From: Candidatus Woesearchaeota archaeon
GTDB taxonomy: Archaea > Nanobdellota > Nanobdellia > Woesearchaeales > GW2011-AR4
Direction of reading: 5' to 3'
Assembly: GCA_016187465.1 (NCBI GenBank)
Contig: JACPJQ010000003.1
Coordinates: forward strand, 310,001-374,000
DNA: 64,000 nucleotides
Position 1 is the stretch's first letter; each line of letters opens with the position of its first letter. The notes beneath the pieces are model-generated. The model was given only the letters and a program-made list of their open reading frames with translations, was not told the origin of the DNA and ran no database searches. Below, piece by piece: positions 43,265 to 51,204 of this stretch. The position numbers and the translations under genes are program-made.

Positions 43265-44503
43265 ATGGCAAAGCCCACAATTTCATTATGCACGATAACA
43301 AAGAATGAAAAAAGGAATTTACGCAGTTGCCTGGGTTCGGTTAAAGATATTGTAGATGAAATGGTAGTAGTAGATACGGGAAGCACGGACAAGACAAAAG
43401 ATATAGCCAAGAAATTCAATGCGGAGGTATTTGATTTTAAATGGATTGATGACTTCAGCGCTGCCAGAAACGAAAGCATAAAACACGCTACAAAAGACTG
43501 GGTACTCGTGCTTGACGCTGATGAAATGTTGGATGAGGAAGGCGTAAAGGCAATAAAACACCTTGTCGAGGATAAAGAAACAGATGCATTCCTTTTTCTC
43601 CAAAAGAATTACACAAACAGCACCTCAATTGCAGGCTTTGTCAATGAAGAGCATAAAAAGGACGGCAAAGTATATGCCGGCTGGTACGGCTCTCTTATCG
43701 TAAGGCTTTTCAGGAATAAAAAAGGATACGAGTTTGAGGGTGTAGTGCATGAACTAGTTGAGCCGTCAATAGAAAGCAAGGGGGGGAAGATTTCAACAGC
43801 AAATGTTGTTGTGCACAACTACGGCAATGCGGACACGGATATCGTAAAGAAAAAAAGACAGTATTATTTAGAGCTTTGCAAGAAGAAAGCAAGCCAGAAC
43901 CAAACTGATTCCTCTTATTACGAACTTGGAGTTTTATATAAAGAAAATGATGATATCGAGGATGCAGTAAAATCCCTTAAAAAAGCAATCGAGTTAAATC
44001 CAAAGCATAATATGGCTTGGTACGAGCTGGGAGTTTTATGCGAGCAAAAAAAGGAGTATGACGAGGCTGTAAAGAATTATACTGAATCATTAAGGCTCAA
44101 GGAAAGCAGTGAAGCTTTTCAAAACCTTGGGGTTTGCTATCTTAAAAAGGGAATGCTCAAAGAATCTTATAGAAACCTTGTGAAGGCAATGCTGCTGAAC
44201 CCGAATAAATATACTACTTATAATAATCTTGGAGCTGTGCTTGAAAAAGCCGGGAAGTATGATACTGCTGTCCAAATGCTGGAAATCGGCATTAAGTTAA
44301 ATCCAAAGAATGTGATTGGATTCTACAACCTCGGCATCGCTCTTGACAAGAAAGGTGAATTTGGGAAAGCGCTTCAGGCTTATGAAAAAGCTGTTGAGTT
44401 GGGGCACAGCAAAAGCGAAGATATAAAGAAGAGAATTAAGCAGATTAAAACAATAATCATAAATATGCCTAATTATAAGTACGGGTTTAAGGTTGGTGGT
44501 TAA
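43265..44503 (+). CDS. Family 2 glycosyltransferase with C-terminal TPR repeats
   Basis: 412 residues. The GT-A domain starts ISLCTITKNEKRNLRSCL, has VVVDTGSTDKTKDIA, and the metal-binding DAD at VLVLDADEM; VVHELVEPS follows. From about residue 215 there are five to six tetratricopeptide units (SYYELGVLYKENDDIEDAV, AWYELGVLCEQKKEYDEAV, TYNNLGAVLEKAGKYDTAV, GFYNLGIALDKKGEFGKAL). The same architecture occurs in SunS-like and surface glycosylation enzymes. It may modify surface proteins; acceptor unknown. The stop overlaps the convergent serine hydrolase gene by 4 bp. Confidence 0.88.
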   Translation: MAKPTISLCTITKNEKRNLRSCLGSVKDIVDEMVVVDTGSTDKTKDIAKKFNAEVFDFKWIDDFSAARNESIKHATKDWVLVLDADEMLDEEGVKAIKHLVEDKETDAFLFLQKNYTNSTSIAGFVNEEHKKDGKVYAGWYGSLIVRLFRNKKGYEFEGVVHELVEPSIESKGGKISTANVVVHNYGNADTDIVKKKRQYYLELCKKKASQNQTDSSYYELGVLYKENDDIEDAVKSLKKAIELNPKHNMAWYELGVLCEQKKEYDEAVKNYTESLRLKESSEAFQNLGVCYLKKGMLKESYRNLVKAMLLNPNKYTTYNNLGAVLEKAGKYDTAVQMLEIGIKLNPKNVIGFYNLGIALDKKGEFGKALQAYEKAVELGHSKSEDIKKRIKQIKTIIINMPNYKYGFKVGG

Positions 44504-45552
44504 GGAAGATTGTATCTTAGTTTCATATACCCATGTGCAAGAACAGATAATTCACGAATTACATCGGCACGACTTCTTGCCCATTTATGGTACGCTTCTT
44601 CTCCGTTCACTCTGTTCTTTTTTTCTATTATTGCAATTAGGCTGTAAGGGTATATATTATCATCCTTATCCCTAGCTTCAACTATGCTTATGTCACCACA
44701 CACTCTGGCAGTTGTTCCGGTCTTGTTATATAAAATAGTTTTTTTAGGCTTACCAAGTATACGGGATAAAACCCGATTCCATCGTGCTTCAGACATTAAC
44801 TCTTTTAATTTGTCAGAGTGAGGTAGGTGGTTGTGCCAAAGAGCATCAAGAAACCCTTGATAATCGTTTACAGAAGATAGATTACTATAATAGGACTCCC
44901 CTTCAGAAACCGTTAATCCTTGTTCCTTTGCACTCTCTTTTTCTTTAGGGGTCAGTGGGATATAATCGATGATGCTGGCTTGTTTTAATGTATCCTTGTA
45001 GTTATTTAGCAATATCGACTGAATTGCCTCCGGACCTTTAATTCCGTCTACCTCAACCTTGTCCATAATAAAGTTAGTTGAGACATTGTCGCTCTCTTGC
45101 AGCATCTTTCTTAAATGTCCCATGATAAAAGGGTCTATATTTTTTTCTTGCGCAACTGTATGGAGATAAGCCAATGCTACATAAGGCTTTATCATACTGG
45201 CTGCCTGCATTTGAGCATCAGTGTATAATGAAACCAATCTTTCGTTTGCTTTGAAGTCATAAACTAAAAATCCCACATTTTCGTCGTAAGCAATTTTTCC
45301 GCTTTTCTTTAGATCTGCAACATGCCTCACAATTTTTTCTTCTAGAGTATCTCCTGAAACATTTGGTGCTCTGATATATGCAACTTTATTTTTAAGATTT
45401 TGGTATTTTACATTTTCAGCTTTAGTTTTAGATGAAGATTGCTCAATGCGGGCACTAGGTTTAGAATATTGCTCATGGGCATAAGCCGGATAGTTCCATA
45501 GTAAGGTACTTGCTAACAGCCCTCCTGATAATTGCCGTCTAGTTAAAGCCAT
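44500..45552 (-). CDS. Tat-exported serine beta-lactamase/PBP-like protein
   Basis: 350 residues. The twin-arginine signal TRRQLSGGLLASTLLW ends near AYA (residue 25). Penicillin-recognising motifs are complete: Ser119-Met-Ile-Lys122 (SxxK), Ser154-Asp155-Asn156 (SDN), Lys277-Thr-Gly279 (KTG). No ExxxN glutamate is evident about 36 residues after SDN, so it is more likely a D,D-peptidase or esterase-like member than a true class A beta-lactamase. Divergent from a transglycosylase-like gene across a shared promoter. The substrate is puzzling for an archaeon without murein. Confidence 0.85.
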   Translation of the reverse strand: MALTRRQLSGGLLASTLLWNYPAYAHEQYSKPSARIEQSSSKTKAENVKYQNLKNKVAYIRAPNVSGDTLEEKIVRHVADLKKSGKIAYDENVGFLVYDFKANERLVSLYTDAQMQAASMIKPYVALAYLHTVAQEKNIDPFIMGHLRKMLQESDNVSTNFIMDKVEVDGIKGPEAIQSILLNNYKDTLKQASIIDYIPLTPKEKESAKEQGLTVSEGESYYSNLSSVNDYQGFLDALWHNHLPHSDKLKELMSEARWNRVLSRILGKPKKTILYNKTGTTARVCGDISIVEARDKDDNIYPYSLIAIIEKKNRVNGEEAYHKWARSRADVIRELSVLAHGYMKLRYNLP

Positions 45553-45656
45553 ATCCTGCTGGTTTGGGAAGCAGTTTATAAATCTTTTTATTGTTACTAC
45601 TTTTAAAGAACAACAATAGAAAGATTTAAATACAATTAATTGGTACCCTACACTTT
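45553..45656. promoter_or_regulatory. Divergent promoter of the Tat-exported enzyme pair
   Basis: 104 bp. TTTAAATA at 45625-45632 lies 25-32 bp before the transglycosylase ATG. TTTATAAAT at about 45575-45583, read on the minus strand, lies 23-31 bp before the serine hydrolase ATG. Both mRNAs appear leaderless. The shared control region suggests joint expression. Confidence 0.55.
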
Positions 45657-46565
45657 ATGAGTTCAATTGATGAGATTGTGGGTTCAAATAACTTAGCACA
45701 AGCCAAAATATCCAGAAGGGATTTTCTTAATTCTCTGTGGCAGTTAGGCGGAGCTATATTGCTTACCGTCAATCTTCCTTCTGAAGCCTACGCACAAAGA
45801 AGACGAAAAAGATTTCAGGAGCCCCAGCATAAACACATTGACTACTCAAAGGTTCCTGTTCCAAATGTTGGCTACAAAGAGCTAGTAAAAGAGCCAAAAC
45901 TTTCAGGTATTAGCTTACATGATAGAGATACTGATGTAGGCAAAATTCAAAGAGTTATGAGGTGGAGTAACCTAACAGCAACTGTAGAGAGCAGATATGG
46001 AATACCCAAAAATTATCTTCTAGGAATGATCGGCATTGAGTCATACGGAGATCCTACGCTGCCAAATCTGCTTGGCGATGGTGGAGCAGGTTTAAGTCAT
46101 ATGCAACCTTTATTAGCTTCAAAATATGGGTTGCAGTTAATTACTGACTCTAGAAGATTAAGGGATTTTGAACAGGGAAGAAAACTTAAGCAAGCTATAA
46201 ACGAAGTTCATGGCGACTTAAAAGAATTAATCAACTATGATGATAGGTTTCACCCAATTAAAAATGTGGATGCTGCTGCAAGGATGTTGTGTGATCTTTA
46301 TCAAAAAACACATTCTTGGGACTCTGCTCTCGAAAGATATGCTGGAAGACGAAATTATGATTCTAGGGTTAGGCATCTAGCTGAGGCAATTTCAAGCGGT
46401 AGAGTTATGAGGATAGTAAGATTTAATTTTAATAACAGTAATATAAATGCCAAAGCATATAGCAAAAGTATTGATTTTGACGGGTATGTAAAGTTGTTCC
46501 ACAATTTAAACAGAAACTATGGACTTGATGAATACAAAAAGTTAAAGAGGCATCCTGTAAGATAA
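45657..46565 (+). CDS. Tat-exported lytic transglycosylase-like (SLT) protein
   Basis: 302 residues. Twin-arginine signal SRRDFLNSLWQLGGAILL at 19-36, probable cleavage after AYA (46). The SLT goose-lysozyme-like domain starts near 110: RYGIPKNYLLGMIGIESYGD, with Glu128 as catalytic acid in I-E-S, then GAGLSHMQP (GLMQ-like), and YAGRRNYDSRV late in the domain. Such enzymes cleave peptidoglycan glycan strands. Basic linker QRRRKRFQ after the signal. Divergent partner is the PBP-like protein. Confidence 0.82.
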   Translation: MSSIDEIVGSNNLAQAKISRRDFLNSLWQLGGAILLTVNLPSEAYAQRRRKRFQEPQHKHIDYSKVPVPNVGYKELVKEPKLSGISLHDRDTDVGKIQRVMRWSNLTATVESRYGIPKNYLLGMIGIESYGDPTLPNLLGDGGAGLSHMQPLLASKYGLQLITDSRRLRDFEQGRKLKQAINEVHGDLKELINYDDRFHPIKNVDAAARMLCDLYQKTHSWDSALERYAGRRNYDSRVRHLAEAISSGRVMRIVRFNFNNSNINAKAYSKSIDFDGYVKLFHNLNRNYGLDEYKKLKRHPVR

Positions 46566-46659
46566 TTCTAGTTTCCTTCCAATAGTTTATAAAAAGTATA
46601 TTCACTATCGTTCGTGACTTTCTACAAAATTAAAAGTGTTCCTCGAAGTAAGCAACATC

Positions 46660-47511
46660 TCACCCTTCCAGTATCTTATAAAAGGTGTCAAATATCGGCG
46701 TATCGGTAATTGCAAGGTCGTAGTCGATATTCAGCCTGTTGCACACTTCCTCTATCTTGGCGCAGTGGCTGTCAAGCTGCTGCTGGTATTCCATCCTCAT
46801 TCTCGGGCTTATGAACGTTCTTACCATTCCCTTTGTCTCGCTGTCTATAAGCTTCATGTCGCCTTCCATTTTGAGTTCTTTTTCGACCCTGTCAAGCACC
46901 TGGATTATTTTTATGTGATGGTCCCCTAACATATAGAATGCCTCCCTTATTTCATCTATATTAACCAGGAAGTCCGATACCAGCACAAGCATGGACTTGC
47001 TTCCGATCACCTTCTTGTACTGCCTTACTGTATCCAGAATTTTTGAGTTGCCTTTCGGCTTTATTGAATTAAGATGCTGCACCATTGCCGCAAGGTGGCT
47101 CATTCCCCTTCTGGGCTGGAAGATCTCAAGAGAATCAGCAAATGTGGAAAACTGGAATTTTTCATTATCTCTCATGGCAAGGTATGCAAACCCCACTCCG
47201 ATCATTGAAGCATAATCAAACTTGCTCAGAGGCTTGCCAAAGCCCATTGATGCGCTGCCGTCTATTATTATATGGACTGTAAGGTTCCTTTCCTCCTCAT
47301 GAACTTTGATGTATAAATTGTCTGTCCTTGCATAAACTCTCCAGTCTATAAGCCTTATATCGTCTCCCGGCGCGTATATCCTGTAGTCCTTGAAAGTCAT
47401 GCCCTGCCCGCCTGCAACCGACTTCCTCGGCCCCGTTAAATTGGAAGTTACTCTTTTCTTTACCACAAGGTTAAACCTTGACAACTGGTCGAGGAATGAA
47501 GTGTCTATCAT
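46660..47511 (-). CDS. DUF58 protein (VWA-like) of the MoxR operon
   Basis: 283 residues. GMTFKDYRIYAPGDDIRLIDWRVYART is the DUF58 signature; IIIDGSASM is a MIDAS DxSxS; LVLVSDFL ends the VWA-like core. DUF58 proteins accompany MoxR ATPases, with suspected roles in assembling or activating surface or metal-dependent complexes. Last gene of the MoxR/VWA operon, 210 bp after moxR. Confidence 0.92.
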   Translation of the reverse strand: MIDTSFLDQLSRFNLVVKKRVTSNLTGPRKSVAGGQGMTFKDYRIYAPGDDIRLIDWRVYARTDNLYIKVHEEERNLTVHIIIDGSASMGFGKPLSKFDYASMIGVGFAYLAMRDNEKFQFSTFADSLEIFQPRRGMSHLAAMVQHLNSIKPKGNSKILDTVRQYKKVIGSKSMLVLVSDFLVNIDEIREAFYMLGDHHIKIIQVLDRVEKELKMEGDMKLIDSETKGMVRTFISPRMRMEYQQQLDSHCAKIEEVCNRLNIDYDLAITDTPIFDTFYKILEG

Positions 47512-47550
47512 TTTATTTGGTTATTCTAATGTAATCTTTAAATTTTTTAA

Positions 47551-47698
47551 ATCCGTCTTCGACATATCTTGTGCTCGGCTTTCGCTCTTTTTACATTGCG
47601 CTCAAGCCTCCCTGTTTATTCATTGAATTTATCCGAGGCGAAATTCAATGGCAGAAGAATTTCGCCGAGTCAAGATTTTGTCGCCAAAGGCGACGGAT
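47551..47698. repeat. 148 bp imperfect inverted-repeat element
   Basis: Lies between moxR and the DUF58 gene. Outer arms ATCCGTC/GACGGAT (47551-47557, 47692-47698) and inner CTCGGC/GCCGAG (47574-47579, 47664-47669), with related CTTG/CAAG between, make one long interrupted palindrome. ATCTTGTGCTCGGC (47566-47579) is identical to the reverse of 5991-6004. It may be a mobile-type repeat inserted within the operon. Confidence 0.55.
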
Positions 47699-47721
47699 TA
47701 AATTATTTTAATTCAATCAGA

Positions 47722-48657
47722 CTACTTTATTTTGTCCAAAATCTGCTTTATCGCATCGTCCTTGGACATTCCTTTTCTCTCTGCCTCGAAATTCAGGATT
47801 ATCCTGTGCCTCAAAATTGGGTAGGCGAGTATGTTTAAGTCGTCATTGCTCACATGGTTCCTGCCTTGTATCAAGGCCCTTGCTTTCGACGCCAGAATCA
47901 GCCCGATGGAAGCCCTTGGCGATGCGCCGTATTGTATAACCTCCTTGTTCTGCCTTGTTGCTAAAATGATTTTTACCGCCCTCTGCTTGATGTCGTTTGC
48001 AATCGGCACCTGCCTCACAAGCCCCTGCAGAGTAAGGAGGTGGTTTTTATTCAGCATGACTTTCAATTTCGTGTCTTTTGACTCAGCCGCAAACCTGTCA
48101 ACAATCTGGAGCTCCTGATCGTAGCTTGGGTAATTCACGCTTATCTTAAGCAGGAACCTGTCAGCCTGGGCTTCTGGAAGAGGGTACGTCCCTTCTTGCT
48201 CAATGGGGTTCATCGTTGCGAGCACAAAAAAAGGCAGATCAAGCTTGAATGTGTTTGTGCCCACTGTAACCTGCTTTTCCTGCATTGCCTCCAATAAAGC
48301 AGATTGTGTCTTTGGAGTGGCCCTGTTGATTTCGTCTGCAAGCACGACATTTGCAAAAATAGGGCCGGGCTGGAACTTGAACTGGCGCTTTCCGGAAGAT
48401 TCCTCTATGATGTAAGTGCCTGTGATGTCCGACGGCATTAAGTCAGGGGTGTTCTGTATCCTGCTGAACTTCAAATCCATAAGCTGCGCAAGTGTCCTTA
48501 CCGTGAGAGTCTTTGCCAATCCAGGATAGCCCTCAAGCAATGCGTTGCCGTCGCACAAAATCGCCACCAGAATCTGCTCGATAATGCTTTCCTGCCCTAC
48601 GATAACCTTGCCCATCTCCTTCTGAAGCTCGTCGAAAATCTGCTTGTAATTTTTCAT
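47722..48657 (-). CDS. moxR: MoxR-family AAA+ ATPase
   Basis: 311 residues. Walker A GYPGLAKT, Walker [23 protein letters not shown], sensor 1 [12 protein letters not shown], arginine-finger region [11 protein letters not shown], and the lid domain with [22 protein letters not shown] ribosome site lies just before the ATG, overlapping the end of hepT. Chaperone-like partner of the VWA proteins upstream and DUF58 downstream. Confidence 0.95.
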   Translation of the reverse strand: MKNYKQIFDELQKEMGKVIVGQESIIEQILVAILCDGNALLEGYPGLAKTLTVRTLAQLMDLKFSRIQNTPDLMPSDITGTYIIEESSGKRQFKFQPGPIFANVVLADEINRATPKTQSALLEAMQEKQVTVGTNTFKLDLPFFVLATMNPIEQEGTYPLPEAQADRFLLKISVNYPSYDQELQIVDRFAAESKDTKLKVMLNKNHLLTLQGLVRQVPIANDIKQRAVKIILATRQNKEVIQYGASPRASIGLILASKARALIQGRNHVSNDDLNILAYPILRHRIILNFEAERKGMSKDDAIKQILDKIK

Positions 48658-48664
48658 TTAAAGT

Positions 48665-49033
48665 TCACCTCAAAGATTTTTTGTTAATTTTTTTAGATAA
48701 CGTTTTAAGAATTATTTTAATTTTTTTCTTTAAGTCTGGTAAGTCGTTACTAACAACACCCCAAGTTATATTCAGGTCGACGCCAAAATATCCATGGATA
48801 AGTTTATCTCTCATTCTTGCAATTTCATTCCACGGCACATTAGTATGTTTTTCTTTAAAGTTTGCAGATAGATTCTTAGTTGCTTCACCAATTATTTCTA
48901 ACCTTCTTATAACTGCATCTTGTGTCTTAACCGATTTGATAAATTCCACTTTAGAAATGCCTTTTGTGAATTTTTCTATTTTGTCTATACTTTCAAGAAT
49001 ATGTTTAAGGAAGATATTATCGTCTTTTTTCAT
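48665..49033 (-). CDS. hepT: HepT-like (DUF86) RNase toxin
   Basis: 122 residues, all helical. RDKLIHGYFGVD contains the RX4HXY motif of HepT nucleases (Arg-DKLI-His-Gly-Tyr). It starts inside the 3' end of the mntA-like gene (4-bp overlap), the classical pair. In other species the antitoxin modifies the Tyr by adenylylation. Inserted directly upstream of moxR. Confidence 0.9.
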   Translation of the reverse strand: MKKDDNIFLKHILESIDKIEKFTKGISKVEFIKSVKTQDAVIRRLEIIGEATKNLSANFKEKHTNVPWNEIARMRDKLIHGYFGVDLNITWGVVSNDLPDLKKKIKIILKTLSKKINKKSLR

Positions 49034-49332
49034 AAAATTTTAACCTCTTCATCTAAAATTCTTTTTTTTAATAATGGGTGTATCGAGTCATAAGTTAAAA
49101 TATCCACTTTTCTCTTTAATTTTTTTTCCAGTTCAATTTCTAAACCTGCAAGGTCGAGAAGACTCTTTGTTCCTCTAAACTTTATTAAAATATCAACATC
49201 ACTATTTCTTTTGGCTTCCCCCCTCACAAAAGACCCAAATAATCCAGCTTTTATTACATCATTCCTCCTCAGCGATGGAACAATTTGCCTTTGGAGCTTC
49301 TGTAGTTGAGCTTTGGCTCGTTTATTATTCAT
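49030..49332 (-). CDS. mntA: MntA-like minimal nucleotidyltransferase antitoxin
   Basis: 100 residues. AGLFGSFVRGEAKRNSDVDIL is the GSF-x-RGE-x-x-x-x-SDxD nucleotidyltransferase signature; the third acid follows around KRKVDILTYD. Partner of the HepT toxin downstream. The N-terminus is basic and helical (RAKAQLQKLQRQIVPSL). Confidence 0.9.
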   Translation of the reverse strand: MNNKRAKAQLQKLQRQIVPSLRRNDVIKAGLFGSFVRGEAKRNSDVDILIKFRGTKSLLDLAGLEIELEKKLKRKVDILTYDSIHPLLKKRILDEEVKIL

Positions 49333-49442
49333 TTTAGTTTATTTCGAATATTTTTTGAATGATTTATATTTTTTAGTATACTCTTCTAATCTTAATTAAC
49401 TGATGTCTCTACATTAAATTTTCAATTATTACATTTATTTTT

Positions 49443-49838
49443 TTAATCTTTATTTGTTCCATTTGAATCGCTTTTGAATCCTCCATAAGGTGCGTACTTA
49501 TCTATTGCCGATTTTATTCCGTCAACTTGTTTCGGATTTCTCCAATCTGAATCTTGGGCTCTTCTTAATAAGTCGCTTAGGAAACTTTCGTCTTCGGGCT
49601 TGAGATGGTAATTTTTTTTATGCGCAAATTCAACTGGGTTTTGTTTCATTGCCTTACAGCATTCTAATAATTTATTTTTTGCATTATCAATTGTAGTAGC
49701 GTAAGTTTTGCCTTCCACGAAGTTGTCATTGATAGTTTCTCCACTATGCTGCATTTGTGCATGTGCATTTCTAGCAATAGTTACCTCTCCCATAAGATAA
49801 TGCCTCACCGCTCCTAATAAAGATTTGTCTATTGTCAT
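49443..49838 (-). CDS. Hypothetical protein in the MoxR region
   Basis: 131 residues, soluble, helical. Early segment RHYLMGEVTIARNAHAQMQH, then NAKNKLLECCKAMKQ, and a hydrophilic tail GGFKSDSNGTNKD. Not recognised. It lies between the coiled-coil/VWA genes and mntA-hepT, perhaps part of the same insert. Confidence 0.6.
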   Translation of the reverse strand: MTIDKSLLGAVRHYLMGEVTIARNAHAQMQHSGETINDNFVEGKTYATTIDNAKNKLLECCKAMKQNPVEFAHKKNYHLKPEDESFLSDLLRRAQDSDWRNPKQVDGIKSAIDKYAPYGGFKSDSNGTNKD

Positions 49839-49914
49839 TTTTTTCTAAATATCATTTGTTTATTTTTGTATTTATTGATTACAATGTGATATCGATTCGT
49901 TATTTAATATAAGA

Positions 49915-50688
49915 TTACCCTTCCGCCAATTTCTTGAAATAATTTCTCACCAGTTCCTGCTGCTCCTGCGGAATGTTTTCCTCAAAAGCCGCTGTTTCCC
50001 TGACAGTCAGGTCTTTGGGAAAGACGCTCTCGAATTTTTGCTGCTCAGCCTCTCCTTCTTCCCTGACATTAACCTTGAAGTCAACGGGCTTTATCCTGAT
50101 GTTGAGCTCCTTGTCGCCGAGCTTTGCGACGTCCTTGTTGCCGAAAATGTCGTCGCTTGTGTTCAGTTTTACTGCCACAAAATTTCCGACTCCCTTGGGC
50201 CCTTCGAATATGTCCGGAACTTTCTGCTTTGCAAACTCCACAATTTTCAAGTTTAAAGTTGTTGCGAATATTATCATAAATGAGAGCAGCATGACTGCAA
50301 ATATCTTATAGGACAATGTCCTTGGGTTTATAAACATTGACAAGCCGACATTCTTCATTTCCGTTGTGACTTCGTATTCAAGCTCTTCCACAATAGGGCT
50401 TTCCATGCCGACATTGTCAGCCGCCGTCCTGAGTTTCTCCCTTAGAGGAGCGTATTTGCTTTCTACCATAAGGGGCTTTGATGACCTAAATCCCATGTAA
50501 GAATAGAATCCCAGGTAAACAAATGCAGGTATCAGCGCAAACAGCGGATTGGAATCAAAGATTGACAATATCAAATAGAATGCCAAGAATACAAGAGTTG
50601 TGTTTACTATGTTCTCAAATAATGTCAGCTGTGTCAAAGTCCTGTTGATTTCCCTGACAACATTTGAAAATTGTTTCATTTTTAGCAA
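49915..50688 (-). CDS. Membrane protein of the MoxR/VWA operon
   Basis: 257 residues. Two hydrophobic segments near 28-62 (NTTLVFLAFYLILSI, FALIPAFVYLGFYSY) and one at about 128-150 (IFAVMLLSFMIIFATTL), then a soluble acidic domain of 100 residues (EGEAEQQKFESVFPKDL). No family recognised. It overlaps the coiled-coil gene by 7 bp, so it belongs to the operon. Confidence 0.72.
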   Translation of the reverse strand: MLKMKQFSNVVREINRTLTQLTLFENIVNTTLVFLAFYLILSIFDSNPLFALIPAFVYLGFYSYMGFRSSKPLMVESKYAPLREKLRTAADNVGMESPIVEELEYEVTTEMKNVGLSMFINPRTLSYKIFAVMLLSFMIIFATTLNLKIVEFAKQKVPDIFEGPKGVGNFVAVKLNTSDDIFGNKDVAKLGDKELNIRIKPVDFKVNVREEGEAEQQKFESVFPKDLTVRETAAFEENIPQEQQELVRNYFKKLAEG

Positions 50689-51203
50689 GTTTCTGACTGT
50701 CCACTAGTTGAGTGCAGGCACGCTATTCTCTTCTCCAAATCGTCAATCTTATCATCTAATCTCTTTACATCTGACTTAAGATTTAAAACCTGCTGATTTA
50801 AGTCCTGTGCAAGTTGGATTTGCGCAGCCAATTGGCTTTGGGTTTCTGTTAATTTTGCTGCAGTGCTGGCCAAGTTTGATTTTGTGCTTGCCAGTTCGTC
50901 CTGGAGTTTTTTCTTGTCGGTTTCAAGCTGCTCTTTTTCAGACCTTACATCAGTGAATTTTTTGCTTATGTCTGCCTCTTTCTGCTTGTTCAGCTGAAGC
51001 TGCACGCTGGTTTCATTAAGCTGGCCTCGCTTTGACTCCAGCTCTTTGCTTATGGATTCAAGCTCCTTGAGTTTTGTCTCGTAGCTTTTTGACACGTTCT
51101 TGAAAGTGGTTTGGTAATAGACTGTAAAGCCGCTGAACATCAGCAATGCCGCCACTATCAAAATCAGCAATCCGATATTGACGTCTCTTTTCATAACTGC
51201 CAT
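50682..51203 (-). CDS. Membrane-anchored coiled-coil protein
   Basis: 173 residues. N-terminal membrane helix (NIGLLILIVAALLMFSGFTVYY), then a long coiled coil (ELESISKELESKRGQLN, QLETDKKKLQDELAS, LDDKIDDLEKRIACLH) to the end, with two cysteines in the last 12 residues. Structural or spacer protein; sits 1 bp after the VWA gene stop. Confidence 0.8.
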   Translation of the reverse strand: MAVMKRDVNIGLLILIVAALLMFSGFTVYYQTTFKNVSKSYETKLKELESISKELESKRGQLNETSVQLQLNKQKEADISKKFTDVRSEKEQLETDKKKLQDELASTKSNLASTAAKLTETQSQLAAQIQLAQDLNQQVLNLKSDVKRLDDKIDDLEKRIACLHSTSGQSETC

Positions 51204-51204
51204 T

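Noticed and set aside
44500..45552. Calling the SxxK protein a true class A beta-lactamase resistance gene
   Set aside because: No ExxxN glutamate at the expected distance after SDN; a PBP/D,D-peptidase-like role is at least as likely.
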